Assembly (NCBI GenBank): GCA_031308135.1
Contig: JAHLJT010009419.1
Location: forward strand, 65,616,723-65,680,722
Source of the DNA: Acheta domesticus
Taxonomy: Eukaryota; Arthropoda; Insecta; Orthoptera; Gryllidae
Reading direction: 5' to 3'
DNA length: 64,000 bases
This document shows positions 34,201 through 47,649 of this stretch, in pieces. Position 1 is the stretch's first letter. Each line of letters opens with the position of its first letter. Made by a program: the position numbers and the translations under genes. The notes under the pieces are model-generated. The model saw only the letters and a list, made by a program, of their open reading frames with translations, did no database searches and had not been told where the DNA came from.

Positions 34201-37200
34201 TACGCGCCCGGAATCATCAGTCCATTAAAATTATCTCCATTTCATTCGAACTGTATCCATTTTCCGTGCTCGAAAACATGAAAAATATAATAAATTATGA
34301 TGACGCCAATTTTAACCGAGTGACTGCTCCTTATAACTACTACCTTGTTTTCACATGTGAAGTGGGTAATTTCCGTACTCGTCACATAACGTGAAACATA
34401 TTCAATAATCATGGTTGGCAAAAGATCTAATATTTTAATTAGAATTATATTTTAATGCATAGTACCGTACTGTTTTCAATTTTTACAAAAAGATCTTAAT
34501 TACTCCAACGCACAATTTGGTGCAATTGATTTCCCGATGAAAATTTTCACTCCCTGCTTCTAGACGTGAAGTTCAAATAAATTGTTTTTTTAAGCCCCTT
34601 AAGTCATTCTCTCTTGCATTTTCGCACGGAATATTTTCAATACGGAAATATTCCTATGTACTATCATAGAAACACATATTTCAAGAAACCGTTTCTGTCA
34701 CATGAATCACATTTGATGTAGATGCACACTGTAATTTTACATAATATTGTAATAAATATATCAAATTACAAACTGAACCTGCAATATGTATTTATATACG
34801 TGTTTAGGTAAAAAACTCCTAATTAGTTTTTGAAATCCTGTAAGTCATAATTCTATCGATTATTGCACTATTGGTACAATTAAATTACATTTTTCCATAT
34901 CATTCTCATTCACGATTTATGTATCAGAAATTAAAAAACAGAGAATAGTTCTCTTTATACTTAATTATTCAGTTTTTTCTTGTTTTCTCATAACTTTACC
35001 ACACCTGAATTGCTGGATTTTAAAAATAACCGATTCAAATTGTGCGCCTCCGCAGGGTATGTGCTGGAGATGATTGTGTTAAGCGGCAGCAGGAAGGAGT
35101 GTAGTCGGTAGAGCGATATCTTTTGACGAGGAGATCCTGATATCTAGGGAGAAGGTGAACCCGCGCAATTCGTAGCAGGAAAATCTTGTCAACGGTGCGC
35201 TTACCTCTGCCAGCTTCGCACCTTTCCTCAAGAACTCAACGTACCCCAGCCTAACGCGAAGTCCCTTCAGGATAGAGTACAAATGTCATTACACTTTACA
35301 AAGCAATTGTTAGTCCCTTAACCCTTTCCGGGTAACCAATTTTAATGACGCAATCGTGCAAGCGTGGTCCAGCGAACCCAGGAGAGTCTGCGACGGAATT
35401 ATGCTTACAGGTGTACATTTTGGACTTCGATAATAAACGGAACGCTCAAATATGCAGTAGTTGTTTAATTTAACAAAACCTTTCAAAATACTTTTTTTTG
35501 TTTTTTAAACAGTTTGTCTATTATAAATCGCACGCACTATTTACCTGGATATGCTCATTACAGACATCTCTTTAATTCCTATTTCCTTCCCAAGGGCTTA
35601 AACGACATATTTTTAGGCATTGTTATAAATTTTCTGAGTTGCGGAAGCTGCTTCTTTCCCAAAAACGTGTGTGATTGACAGACGACACTTGTTAGTTAGT
35701 CCTGTTTAATTGTCTCCTTGTGTGCACGAACTAAATTCTTTGCAATATCAACAATAAGTAATCGTATGATTTCATGTTTTCATGCAACATTTCTGTCGCT
35801 GTGCAGTTTTCCCACAAAACATGGACCGCACACGATCTCAAAAACTCACTCTCCTGACTTGGATACATAAAAACCCACAGCAACACTGTCTACGGAGGCG
35901 TCGATCTTACAACGCTCACACGTAGAGTCAGAAAACTTCCCGATGAAAAGATGTTGGGCAACACGTCATCCGTCCGTCCCTTGGGCACGAAGTAGGCAAG
36001 TAATGGATCAGACGAAACTAGAAATGCCATTTAACACGCAGATGAAGAAATGTCCAAAGGACCCCGCTTGCCCGATTGCGGCTGAAAAAATATAATTATC
36101 CTTTTTTATTTATTATTCAGTAACGCTTTCCTGGAATAGTTGCGGGAACAATTAAAAAAACATAGCAAACAAAGTCACAAAAAACCTTCCTAGTACCTTG
36201 GATAGTTTTCACTAAAAATATTGAAAATTTTGCTTCTGGGTCCAATGAACCCTAGTTGCCAAGATGAGGGTAAATGCTGCACACATGTCCCATCTGGACC
36301 AAAACATCTATTTCCAACATCAATAAAATCCAAATTGCACAAAATAGTTTCATCAGATTAGCAACACATCCCATTGTTCATTTCATACGACCAACTTCAT
36401 AAAAAAATAAATATATCACCGATAATCAAACATATGGTCCACCTTTCCAATAGTTTTTACTCCAACCTAAATACAATAAACCAAGTAGTCCACTACAGTT
36501 TAGTCTCATTAAATGACTCCCAACAAGAAGAAAAAACAGATTCCCTTTCGAAACCTTCTTGCAATTTTTTTTTCAATTATTTGTTCAAATTAGGGGCTCT
36601 TGTTTCCTACACCACGAGTAATATAGTTAAGTGTTAATTTTAGTGTAAGTTATAATGGAAGCAATCACAACACATGGAAGAGTACTATTTACTGGACTGT
36701 GTAATTACTAAACATTCAATAAATTATTTTTTTTAAAGCGAAGAGTACTTCAATTTTGGCGCGCTGGGAAGTAGAAATGAAGACCAGTTTTCTTGAATCA
36801 TATTCGCCTTTTTTACCATCGGCATTTGTGTACGATACATTAAAGGAATACGAAAAGTGTAAAATGTGCACCTATCGAAAACGTTTCTTTCAATTTAAGT
36901 TCGAATTTAGTTTACATTGGAGATAATTAAAAAAAACCACTTCTCCGTTGCAAGTGTGCAATTAGATTAACAATTTCGTATTGGTCAAAATAATAGATAT
37001 TTACAATTAGATTCGAAGTAGTTCTTTATTTCTAAAGAAAAAAATAAAACTGGTGACCCAACTTTTGAATGCAACTTCATTCCTTAAATTGTTAATATTT
37101 CTGCTAAAACTAATTGAAATTAAACATATTTCAATTAATTACACCATATCTGAAAATCAAAACATAAACGGAATCTTGGCTTACCTTTTGTTGTAAATAA

Positions 37201-37235
37201 CAAACTTCAACAGATATTATTTCAACAATAATTAT

Positions 37236-37241
37236 TTTATT
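37236..37241 (-). terminator. Candidate poly(A) signal of gene A
   Basis: First canonical AATAAA that I see on the minus strand after the gene A stop, about 975 nt downstream. Distance and AT-richness make it tentative. Confidence 0.2.
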
Positions 37242-38215
37242 AAAATAATCACAAGTAACAATATTAACAAACAACTAATCTACTATAAATTACAATGCAA
37301 CACGCATAGAATAAGCATTTTGTGGACACACAAAACGACGCTGGAATGTACTTTAAAAACAAATTGCAGAATTGATTAGTGCGTTTGGATATTTTGTTAT
37401 AACATTCTTCAAGTATTTTCTGGGTGACTCTGCAAATTTTCACATTCAGTTCAGCGATGTAAATTAATTTAAACCTAGTACTATCATGCAAGATACTCCA
37501 TGGATATGATTCTGTATCAAACATGATAGAGAGTACAAGAGTGAATCAAAATTGCTGCTGGATTGAAATGTATTTTCTACGGTTCACAAATAGTGTGTAC
37601 AGTTTTGGCTTCTCCACTAAACGTGTATCTCCAACTCCTTCACTGAACATGGTCCTTTCACATCGATGAAGCCTGATTACATTGCCTCGTCGATTCTGTC
37701 TTTCTCTCCTTGTGTCGATTCCTCGCCTTACGACGCTGTTCGTCTAGCGTCATGAGCTCCGTAAATTGGCAAGCTGTGAGCATCAACCCCCGCATCGTCC
37801 TGGCCCCCTAGCCCCCTGGCCCCCTGCGCCTCTAGGTGCCAGATACCGACAGCACCTGGCAGCCTTACACTCTCCACATCTAAATGGAATATAAGCACTT
37901 GATCCTGCGAAAGAATGTGTGGTGCTATCTTTCTAATTGAAGCACTACAGCCTGATTATTATTGTACATTGAAATGAATGTAGCTTCAACATCAGAGATG
38001 GTAAGATTGTTATTATAGACAGTATAGTACAAGTTGGCCTCCACAAGAAAGGCAACCAAATCATGTTGATAGTGAAAACACCCCTGCAGGAAACGGGATG
38101 ACGCTCCTACATGAAACGTGGCACTGTTTTTTGTTATTGAGTACGTCTACCTTCCATTGGATTTCACATCTAGCATTAACAATCGTTAAATCACGTAGAT
38201 GGGTTGGAGCCTTCT

Positions 38216-38628
38216 TCAGGGCTTCTGCCGCCTTTCGCCCTCCCAGGCGAAGTTGCGCCCGCCCCTGGCGTCGCGGCGCTGCTCCTCATATCCGGCGCCG
38301 CGGAAGCCGTGCGAGCTGTACGACTCGAACCACGCGTGGCCCGGGTCGACTGGGTCCACGGGGTCGTCCTGCACCACCGGCTGCTGCTGCAGAATGCTGA
38401 GGCCGCCCAGCGGTCGCTGGAAGGTCGACTGCTGCAGCTGCGGTTGCTGCAGGAGGAACAGCGAGTTGAGCCCCAGGAAGCCCGACACCAGGAGCGCCAT
38501 CTTGCTGACGAACAGCGCCTTCTTCGCGAGCAGCACCATCGCCAGGAAGAATATCGGCACCAGCGTCACAAGCTTCACCTTCAGCCCCAGCAGGAGAGGC
38601 AGCACTAGTCGCCGGAACAGCAGGCGAC
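38216..38628 (-). CDS. Gene A, exon 4: Osiris hydrophobic domain and C-terminal tail
   Basis: Acceptor 'cccgtttggtgacag' precedes GT CGC. With the one base left by exon 3 this restores Gly-Arg. Residues about 171-188 are basic and Leu-rich (LLFRRLVLPLLLGLKVKL). Two hydrophobic stretches follow (about 189-204 and 207-224, split by AKKALFVSK), the hallmark membrane-type segment of Osiris proteins. The tail is Gln-rich (QQPQLQQ, LQQQPVVQ), then acidic/proline (DDPVDPVDP), then aromatic (WFESYSSHGF) and ends QKP before TGA. The AQxLAY-type motif described for many family members is not evident. The protein is 306 residues in total, usual for the family. Confidence 0.88.
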
Positions 38629-38639
38629 CTGTCACCAAA

Positions 38640-41180
38640 CGGGCACAGCGCAGACGATTTACTCTAGCATAAGGGTTTTCGAATTTTATTTAGGACTGGC
38701 GGACCCGTCAATGGTTTGCTGTTGCAATGTATTACACTTCACTCACAACTGGGCATGTGATTGTTAATCGAATATTACGCTACGCTCTGCAAAAATTATA
38801 ATAGATGAAAGACTTTCTCGCAAGCAAGGGTTTGTGCTATGTCCCGGTTTGGACATGGTTGTTATGTATCCAATGTTCTCCTTCAAATTTGGCCATGTGT
38901 TCGCTAGGACACTATCTTGGATAAATTTGATTTACTTGTCCGAGATCCAAGTAATAATTTTGGCTGATATTTCGCAATCTCAGGGGCAGAATACTTGTAT
39001 GTAGTAATATACATTTAATCCTTGATTGTGCGGCTGGTTGCCTTGATTGTGCGGCTGGTGTCCTTGAGTCGTCATAAACGAATAAATCATCCTCACCAAC
39101 GCCCCCTGCATGTCCGTATGAATTCAAATCACTCTTTAAACACACCCGTAAGAACAAAGTGTGAAATGTTCAGCGAAATCGGTCGAGTTGATTTTTGCCT
39201 CTGTGTGCGAAACACTTGCCCATTCAATTAAAGGTATATATACAAGATTTCTTGCGTGGCGGCGAGTTTAAATTTTTATGCTGCTCATGCACTCTTAACG
39301 AAAACTCCGAGCTGCTGTCACTAAGATATTTTTCACAAACTGAGATTATTTTAGTTGCGTATATATCATATTACTCGAATTGTTCACATCTTAACAGCAT
39401 ACGAAATAGGAGTTGGAACGCAGTGGGCTATCTACGGCGCCCAAAAAGTGTACCTAGATCAGCTATTACCAACTGAACAAGAAACGACGTCGGAGCTGCT
39501 TTGCTCTCTGAGATAAGGCGCTCGGAGAAATAGCATGAGCAAAGGGGGGAGAGCCGGAGGGATAGACAGAGGCTGCCGCTACCGAAATCTTTAGCAGTAG
39601 ACCTTTGGCGGTGTTTCAGGCAACATGAGTGGGAAAACATCTACACCCGTTAATTTTATTTCTATTGGACAAAAATATTTCCTTTTGCAGATACTGAAAC
39701 AATGGCGAAGTGTTTAGTGTATTCGAAAGAACTGCAGTATGTTAAAAAGTCCAACCTGCAGATGCATTATGTAGCTTTGCGACCCCGAAAAATCTTCGAG
39801 ATTAAATAAATTATGATAATTGACATATCTCGCAATCATGCGACGAGTAAAGAAGTTTGTAGACTGAAGATTATTGAAAAGTTCCTGAAAATCACGAGGT
39901 TTTACAACATTCTCAAATAAAACTGTACATTAGAAATAATCAAGTCTGAAAACAAAAGTTTTCTCCCGTGACCCCCCAGCATCTATTTGTAACCTTTTTG
40001 TTAACATTAATTATTGTTTCAGAACGAACTAATTCGTTATATTATATACTATTGTGCAAAATCCTATTGTCCGAAAATGTGAAAACTGTCTTTTCCAAAA
40101 ATGTTATCAATTAGAAGAATGGAAATGGAATTACAGTATTGCTTATGATGAAGTGTCGGATAAGACGGGGAAATGTATGTTCTATAATGTAAATACTTCA
40201 TATTATTATTGAATCATAAACATTCTAAATAATAATTACCCTTTATAGAACGTTATTATCGATGTTCCAAGAAAACCTTTCCTCCCCCCCACACACACAC
40301 ACTTTCGTACCATCATTGGAACACTATGGGCTCGCCGCCGCGTTTGGCCTTTGCTCCGCGCTCGACTCGGAGCGAGAGAGCAGATGTCACAGAGCATTGA
40401 GACGTCAGAGAGACATCACAGATCATTGAGTTGGCAAATACTGGCCAAGATCGTACTATGTTTCAGAAGAACTAAATTGGATTTCTCAATGGAATGTGCA
40501 TGGTAACATGCGCAAAAACTAGTGGTGCTACACTATGGCACAGACTTTCCCGTATTAGTATCCCATGAGTCCAGTTGCTACAGGCTGTAGCAGGATAAGA
40601 GGGGTAAAAATACCCCCATGCCTAATTCAGTTTTGAATGGAGGGCATGTTTAGTGTTATTTTGAAAGTCATTTTCCCAAAATTTTAGAGCAACAGACTGA
40701 TTATTTTGTAAGATATAACAAAAATATGAATTTTCGGTTTTTGATTTTTTTTTGTCATTACTTGGAGACAAAATTCTGAAAAAAAATGTGACATTGTGTA
40801 TATCTATACGTAGTTTGGAGAGCTTTTTCAAAAAATATTAGAGAGAAATTCAATGTTTAAAAAAAATATTATTCGGTATTTTTCTATGTTTTATTTCTGA
40901 GGTGACGATTGCAAAAACTCCTACTAATCGGAATTAAAATGCCCTTTACCACTGAATTTTTTCCGATTTTTCTTATTGAAAAAAATAATAACTCTTCTTT
41001 CCGTCATTTACGCGTATAACTCATAATAAGTCAATCACTTTTCTACGGAAAAATACTTTTCAGGATGAAAATCGTATCACTTTACCTTCCAATTTTTTCT
41101 AATTTCTTACAAAATAATTAGGATGTAACTCTAAGATTTTGGGAAAATCTCTTTCAACAAAACACTAAAAATGCCCTTTA
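38640..41180. other. Intron 3 of gene A, nothing major recognised
   Basis: AT-rich. A short direct duplication of 'ccttgattgtgcggctggt' occurs at about 39018-39058. No coding exon or element was recognised. Confidence 0.4.
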
Positions 41181-41700
41181 TTCAAAATTGAATTAAGCTT
41201 GGGGGCATTTTATCCCATTTATCCTCTACAGACTTTAGGGAGAGGGAATCCTGTAACACGTGGTGTAACCAGAATTCATGTTTTGTGGGCCTTTGTTACC
41301 GAAAAATCGAATGACAGAAAAACGTCTATCCATCCATCTCTCCGTCCGTTTGTGAACAACGATAGCGGCTATACCGTTCAGCCGATTTTCTCCTAAATTG
41401 ATATTCCCCGATCTATCTGGTTGATGTCGCGGCCCCTTGAATTTGCTACCGATATTTTAATGTTGGGGGTACTTTACATGAAGCCCCTGGAACATTTTCC
41501 AAATTAAAAAAAAAATGACTCAATAGTTTTTTATTAAATTTTCTTGTTGGATAGTGTGAAGGACATTTAAGAGAATGGGGCAGGTGTCATGTTTATTGAA
41601 AACTAATTTTTCAAAAATTCCAAATTTTTCGGCGTCTTCCTACAACTATAATTTTGAAGTTATAGATTTTTCCGGAATGAAATCAGGCTCATCAAGATAG
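41180..41700 (-). repeat. Dispersed repeat copy, inverted
   Basis: It contains the inverse of the 14.4-14.9 kb and 44.9-45.4 kb copies: 'acgtctatccatccatctct' with 'ccgtccg' (41321-41347), 'gattttctcctaaattgata' with 'ttccccgatc', 'gggggtactttacatgaagc' (41465-41484) and 'ttgttggatagtgtgaagga' (41543-41562). Copies on both strands at separate sites show an interspersed rather than a local repeat. Confidence 0.7.
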
Positions 41701-44620
41701 AGTTTGTACTGTAAGTTCATCTAAATTTTGTTTTCCAAATTGTAGTACTTTTTGCATAATTTTGCGTCAAAGTACGGGAGAGAAAGTACGTGTTGATTTA
41801 GTTCTACTAGTTCATAATCTGCTAACTTATACATTTTTCATCTCAGTTTGAATTTATTTTCAATAAAAAGTTTGTTTGTTAATTGCTTTTATTAAAATTT
41901 ACTAAATTGTCCAAGCGTGTGAGGTCACATTCACCCATAGTGTGTCGGATGGTTTTTATTTTGTATCCTAAAAATTGAAGATGATTGATTATTTGAATAA
42001 TGTTGCGGATACTGAAAAACGCTAAATAAAAAGGAAGTCTAAAGGGAGTTAGAATCTGTCTATAGGTCTTAATATTAAACGAGTCACAAGTAGATATGAT
42101 TGTGTTGATGAAGAGTTCTCAATAAGAGTGTCTTGTCCCGGACATTCACTAGCCTCATACTATTGCATCGGGAGTTTAAATTAAGTACTGCAAGTTTAAT
42201 GACATATCGAACTTGAATTGCAGCAAAAACGAAGCTGTTCTCATATAGCCTTGAGACTTTCGTTAGTTTGTAAAACATTTTTCTTTCATAGGTAACCTCT
42301 TCATTTGTGGTCATAACTTTAACAGGTATGTTACTTGAGCGCAACATTTCATTAAATTACATTTTTGTAAGTATTCTAGTTGTATATTTCGTATTACCCA
42401 TCACACTAATTCAATATCATTATGAGATTGTAGGTCCATAATTCCCCCTGATATGTTACCATGTAGATATAGAAATCTGTATTTTTTCTATTAAATGCTG
42501 CCCGATGAAATGAAAAGTGATGGGAATATTTTTTAAATTGAAACTATTTATGGATTTATAATACTGATACACTTTTCGGGTTCTAATTATTCATTGAATA
42601 CAAATTTATTGTTGGAGATATAGTTGTCAATAACTTTTTGCTTTTTAGAGTCAGCGATTTTCCTCTACATTTTATTCCCAATAATCGAAATAGTTTCTTC
42701 TTAATTTTAGGATGATTAAACTCGCCTAATAAATTTAGTATTTATTTTACACTCTGTACGGTGAGTTTCTTGTCATCTCTTTCACTACGAAAACTCTTTA
42801 GATCAGCTGTTACGAGAGCAATGGAGGGCAAAGTAGAGAGCTACTTGATCGACATCTTGAAGTTCTCGAGCCCATTCGTTTCGAGCACTCTTCACTGGAG
42901 AGCGCTACTACCACAAACGTTCGGCAGCGCTACGAGCGAGCAACGCTTGAACTACGTGGACCTCTGCGCCACTGTCATGAATGAGACATGTTCCAAAAAA
43001 CTGTTGTGCTCATTTTAAAATTATGATTTCTTAACAAATACTATAAGACAAAATATTTGCTTTGAAGGATTATAGAATATTTATTAGTTTCTCTGTACGG
43101 TATCAATATAGATTGAAATTGATGTTCGACAGGTTAACATGAAATACATCAGGCAAGCTGGTGCTTTTGCTACCTCATATTAAAAAAAATGAATATTTTA
43201 AATAATTTTTGAAGACATTTTACAACTATTACTAAAAACAAGTCACATTTCTTTTGTTCTGCTCATTAGTGAAATTAAAGTTCTAGAGTTTGGATGCACC
43301 AAATGATCGATTAAAATATCTTTTAAGTCCCAGAATGGAGAAACCCCACAGGAAAAATTAATCTTAGAACTTGTTTTGTTTCTTAGAAGTAAAATTATAT
43401 AAAAGAGTGTGTAAACGAAAATCGTTTTCTTCTATCAAAAGATATTGAGTTTGTCCAGATTTTTCATTAAATTATTATTGAAAAATACAAATGAATATTT
43501 TATGAGAGAGTGAAATGTTTTGCAACTGTTTGTAACATGTAAAATTTATTATCCCGAATTTCTTCCTATATATTTGTTATTAATCAGTTATTTACTTTTA
43601 TTACTTACTTATTCTTTTTATCTGTTTATTTAATTTTGTAAGCGAAGAAGAAAGAGTGTATCTTTGGAGCAAATTTGTTGCCAAGTGACGATGGACTTAA
43701 ATTGGTTCATTAATTCCTGAAGTTCGTGGTGTGTCGTCAAGTGTTTTTTCATAGGCATATTTCCTTATAGATACGGAAGGGAAGGAGAGAGGACGAGTGA
43801 GGGTGCACAAAACGCAGCTTAAGAAGTTAATCCAATTAATCTACTGTTTGAAAGAACTCTCATAATATACAAGGAAACAATGGAATTCTTAGGCATTAAA
43901 GATGACCCAAAGGATCAGTCGTCAACTACTATCTTTTCACTGAAGGAAATATTCCGACAATTGTAAATTTAAGAATTGCGTGCATTTTCAATAATGCATT
44001 GTGATTCAGTATTTTTGAAATTTTTATTAATGTTAAAAATGTATGTTTCAATTTAAGCATTATAGAAAAGAACAATATTAGGGTCAGTGCCAAATGCATT
44101 GTATTATGTAAATTATATTCTAATTAAAATATTTTTGTTAGCAAATATTCAGCAAGCAAATGATTTGCAATCATCAAATAATCAACAAATATTTAATACT
44201 TAACAGTCTATTAAAACATTGAGCATTCATAATAACAAATAAAACCTCTGATAGAATGCCCAATTTACTTCGGAAATATCTCTGTCTCAATTTTTGGAAA
44301 TCTCTGATTTTTTGGTGTTCTGTTAAAAAACATCTTATCAATGTGCAATATCAACATTTTATATCTGTTTTACTATTCTGCTAAAAAACATCTTATCAAT
44401 GTGCGGACGTACTTATAATGAAGGTACATTCTACAGATAACAATTCCCGCGAAATTCATTGATTTTGCGGAAAGAGGAATTGAAACGTAATCACTTTGTT
44501 CCAGTCTCTTCTTCTTGGTTTTTAGTAATAGTCATTCAGTGTCAAATAATCGGTAAGTATATTTAATTGTGTGTTAAAATGTAAATAATTAACTAATTAT
44601 TTAAGGAGTACTGATTGCAA
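41701..44620. other. Intron 3 of gene A, nothing recognised
   Basis: AT-rich. The plus-strand frame 42761-43018 is GC-richer but has no motif. A 24-bp phrase ('taaaaaacatcttatcaatg') is duplicated near 44325 and 44383. Confidence 0.4.
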
Positions 44621-44624
44621 AAGG

Positions 44625-44850
44625 AGGGAGGGAATGAATGAATGATTGAACGAGTGAATAAATGAATGAATGGAATGAGAGGAAGTGTGAATGAGAATGT
44701 TCGTGGAATAGAGAGGAGGAGCAATTGAGTTACTGCATCAGTAAATGTATTAGTTAGTAAATGGTAATTGTGAGTAAGAGGATTAAGGAGCAGCTGAGCG
44801 GGTGAGTAAAAGGGGCAGTCGATATGCCAGTGAGAAAGTAAATGGATAGA
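44625..44850. repeat. Degenerate GAAT/TGAG tetranucleotide tract
   Basis: 'gaatgaatgaatgattgaac' and similar imperfect tetramers, best at 44630-44690, decaying to 44850. Similar pieces recur at 45412-45440 on the other side of the dispersed repeat, which seems inserted in it. Confidence 0.65.
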
Positions 44851-44869
44851 AGTAGAGGAAGAAGACTCC

Positions 44870-45370
44870 GAAAAAAATTTTAACTTTTGCAATTTTCTAA
44901 AAATCAGGGTTTTCAATGAATATGAGACCTGCACCAATTTCTTAAACGTCATTCACACTATCCAACAAAAATTAATCAGTAACGATGGAGCCATTATTTT
45001 GAATATTTGGAAAATGTCCCAGGTCCTAGGGGCTTCAAGTAAAGTATCCCCAAAATTAAAATATCGGTTTCAAATTCAAGGGATTGCAACATAGCTAGAT
45101 CGATTGTGGAATATCAATTTTGGAGAAAATCGTCTGAACGGTTTAACCGCAAGCGTTGTTAACAGACGGACAGGCAGACGAACGGACGGACGGACGGATA
45201 GACATATCGCCGTCATTCGATTTTCCGGTATTAAGGACCCGCAATACATGGGTTCTGTCTGCACCACGTGACAGGATTTTTTTCTAAATTTATCAACTGG
45301 ATTTATCCACGTTTTCGTTGCCAGGGTCATGTAATGAGAGTTTTCAACCGAAAATTTGTTTTTATTTGCG
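44870..45370 (+). repeat. Dispersed repeat copy
   Basis: It shares with 14.4-14.9 kb 'atgagacctgcacca' (44922), 'ggggcttcaagtaaagtatc' (45029), 'gaatatcaattttggagaaa' with 'atcg' (45110), a 'acggacggacggacggatag' segment (45182) and 'tatccacgttttcgttgcca' (45304). The GGAC run is expanded compared with the other copies. Confidence 0.72.
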
Positions 45371-45999
45371 CTGTATTACATTACTTTTCTCTACTCCATT
45401 ACGAGAAAGTAAAAATGAGTAGTTGAGTGAGTGAATGAAGAAGTGATTTGGGAAGAGAGTTGCAGTGTGGGCTTGTTAATGTTTCTTGTGAAGAGGAAAG
45501 AGGTTAATTACATAAAATACTTCATATAAAACATTTCCGGTTGAGTTTAACTCTCAGCCAGCATTACAGCTGTCTTCAAAGTGATCCTTACCAAGAGGCC
45601 CGAAGGATTTTTGACATTCGCTAGATAGCTAGGTCAAATTTAGCAGCTGCCTGTTGAACAATTCTAGCGGCGAGCTACTCTGAACCGTAATTTTCCACGG
45701 TTTATCCTATTAAACGAGGCTAATGTCGCAACTGTAGTCTATTAAATATCATCAATGTATCTCAGAAACATCGCTCAAGCACGTGGTACAATTAACCAAT
45801 CCGAAACTTGCAATGAGTTGAGAAAAAAAGATCTATCGATTCGGTTATCCCCTTCACAAGGGTTTCAGACAGTCCACGATTTGAAATTTTCCTTCGTGCC
45901 ATTTTATTCTGAGCCATCGTGCCAGTGTACCTTGTGCACTCGGAGTCAATCGCTCTGCCCACGACCGGACGTGATGTGGTCTTCACTCATTTCTTACGT

Positions 46000-47065
46000 C
46001 TTGTGACGCGTTGATCCAGTTAAAAAAAGGCACATACAGAAGGGCATTCAAATGAGAAGGCGATTCTCTTAAAGACCTCACAGGTCTATTGTAAAACGTT
46101 TCCACTTCAGGCCGCAGGAGCGCTGTGCGATGTGCTTGATTAACACAGGAGAGGGGAAAAGGCTGACAGTTCCTCCTCAGACCTATTTCAACCGTTTCAA
46201 CGTCGCATGAAAGAAAGCGTAGTTCTATTCGATCAAAGTTAATTTTCTCGAAATTATCACATATTATAGGCTATGCTTTTCCCTCAATTACTGAAGCAAA
46301 CGTATTTTTCTTAATTACATTACATACTAAAGAAAGTGTTTTTGACTCGTCGGTTTACATTTATCGTGGCGCATTTATTAGATAAAAGAGAAAAATGTAG
46401 AAGGGAATTCAAATGAAAAGTAAATTTTCCTCAGGGTCTTATAGCTCCATTGGAAAACGCTTCCTCTTCTGACCGCGGGAGCGCTGTGAAAAGTGGATGA
46501 TTAGCACATGTGAGGAAGAAAGGCTACCAGTACCTTCTCAGAGTAATTTCGAGCATTTCGGCGTCGCTTGAAAGAAAGCTTAGTTCTATTCGATCCAAAT
46601 TAATTTTCTTCTGCCTGTCACCTAATATAGGTTAACTTTTTTTCTCAATCTCTAAAGCAAATATTTGTTTTGTAATCACATTACATAATAAAGTAAATAT
46701 CTCATTGGCTTTCCCTTATCACCTACGCCTCGTGACGCGTAGATCTAGTTAAAAGAAACGCATGTAGAAGGAAATTCAAATGAGGAGGTGATCTCCCCAA
46801 GGTTCTGTAACTCCATTGCAGAAAACTTCCACATCTTCAGCCGCAGAAGGGCTGAGGGGGCCGCAGAAGAGCCGCAGAAGAGGCGAGAGGGGGAAAGACG
46901 GCCAGTTCCTCCTGAGAGGGTTTCGGTCGTTTTGGCGTCGCTTAATTGAGAGCGTAGTTCGACTCAAAGTTAATTTTCTCACAGTTATCACCTAACACAG
47001 GCTGTATCTTTCCATCAATAACTAAAGCAAATATTTTATTTGACAATCACATTACATAATAAAGA
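46000..47065. repeat. Three tandem copies of a ~365-bp unit
   Basis: The phrase 'attcaaatga' recurs at 46046, 46407 and 46774. Each is followed by matching 'ctgtgaaaagtggatgatta', 'aaagaaagcgtagttctatt', 'gttaattttctc' and 'cattacataataaag' segments. Each unit starts with 'gtgacgcgt...gatc.agtt'. Copies differ by perhaps 15-25 percent. No open frame spans the unit. It is a local satellite-like duplication in intron 3 of gene A. Confidence 0.82.
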
Positions 47066-47471
47066 AAATATCTTAGAAAGGACTTTTCTCCCCTGAGTAC
47101 CCACTACTGGAGAGCTGGAGGGAAGGTGGATATGTGAGTAGTGTATAAATGTGCTTTGCCAGAGTGCACCCCCAACACTTGTACTGCATTAGGGTACCAA
47201 AGTCGCAGGGTGGGCTCCTAGGCGCTAGCCTCTATCCTCACCCTCTTCGAGTGTACAAGTACACCCTCTGACTAACATCCGGATCTCGCCGAAACGTAGT
47301 TAGTCTCTCGCGGCAACCTCCCCATACAATGCTAGGGTCTAGGGCCGCCCTGCTATCTCAGAGCTACTAGCTATCCGGGTTAGTACCGGAGTCAATATTG
47401 CCTGTCTGATAACACGCCACTCACATGCGCCGGGATATGAGAGTAGACGGGTGAAGGTGAAGGGTGCTCAC

Positions 47472-47644
47472 CGGTGGTGAGCTGTCGGTCGGAGAAGAGG
47501 CGCGAGCGGTCGAGGGCGAAGTGCACGACGCCCGCGCCGCTCAGCGTCGGCCCCACGTGCAGCGCGAGGCCCGGGTACAGCGCGCTCATGTCCCAGCGCA
47601 GCGCGCGCCGCCCCAGGAAGGCCGCCGCCGCCTCCGCCACGCTC
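47472..47644 (-). CDS. Gene A, exon 3: Osiris middle domain
   Basis: 173 bp, with acceptor 'gcgcgtgcgttgcag' and donor ACCACCG|GTGAGC. It completes a Gly codon from exon 2 and leaves one base. The sequence SVAEAAAAFLGRRALRWDMS, then a LYPGLALHVGP strand and VVHFALDRS, follows the Osiris middle pattern, in which a Ser-x-x-E amphipathic helix with an 'FL..R.LR' motif is followed by short strands. The exon is extremely GC-rich and lies about 400 bp right of the tandem repeat region. Confidence 0.82.
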
Positions 47645-47649
47645 CTGCA

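Larger units (their letters stand above)
30611..38100. other. Intergenic DNA between the two Osiris genes, nothing recognised
   Basis: About 7.5 kb of AT-rich sequence. The frames seen are short and motif-free. A degenerate tRNA-like A box ('agtcggtagagcg', 35111-35123) may be a SINE head. I found no exon, RNA gene or intact element here, so it should hold the 3' end of gene A and the upstream control region of gene B. Confidence 0.4.

Noticed and set aside
38204..38608. Plus-strand Leu/Gln/Arg-rich open frames at the gene A terminal exon
   Set aside because: Antisense shadows of exon 4; no motif.
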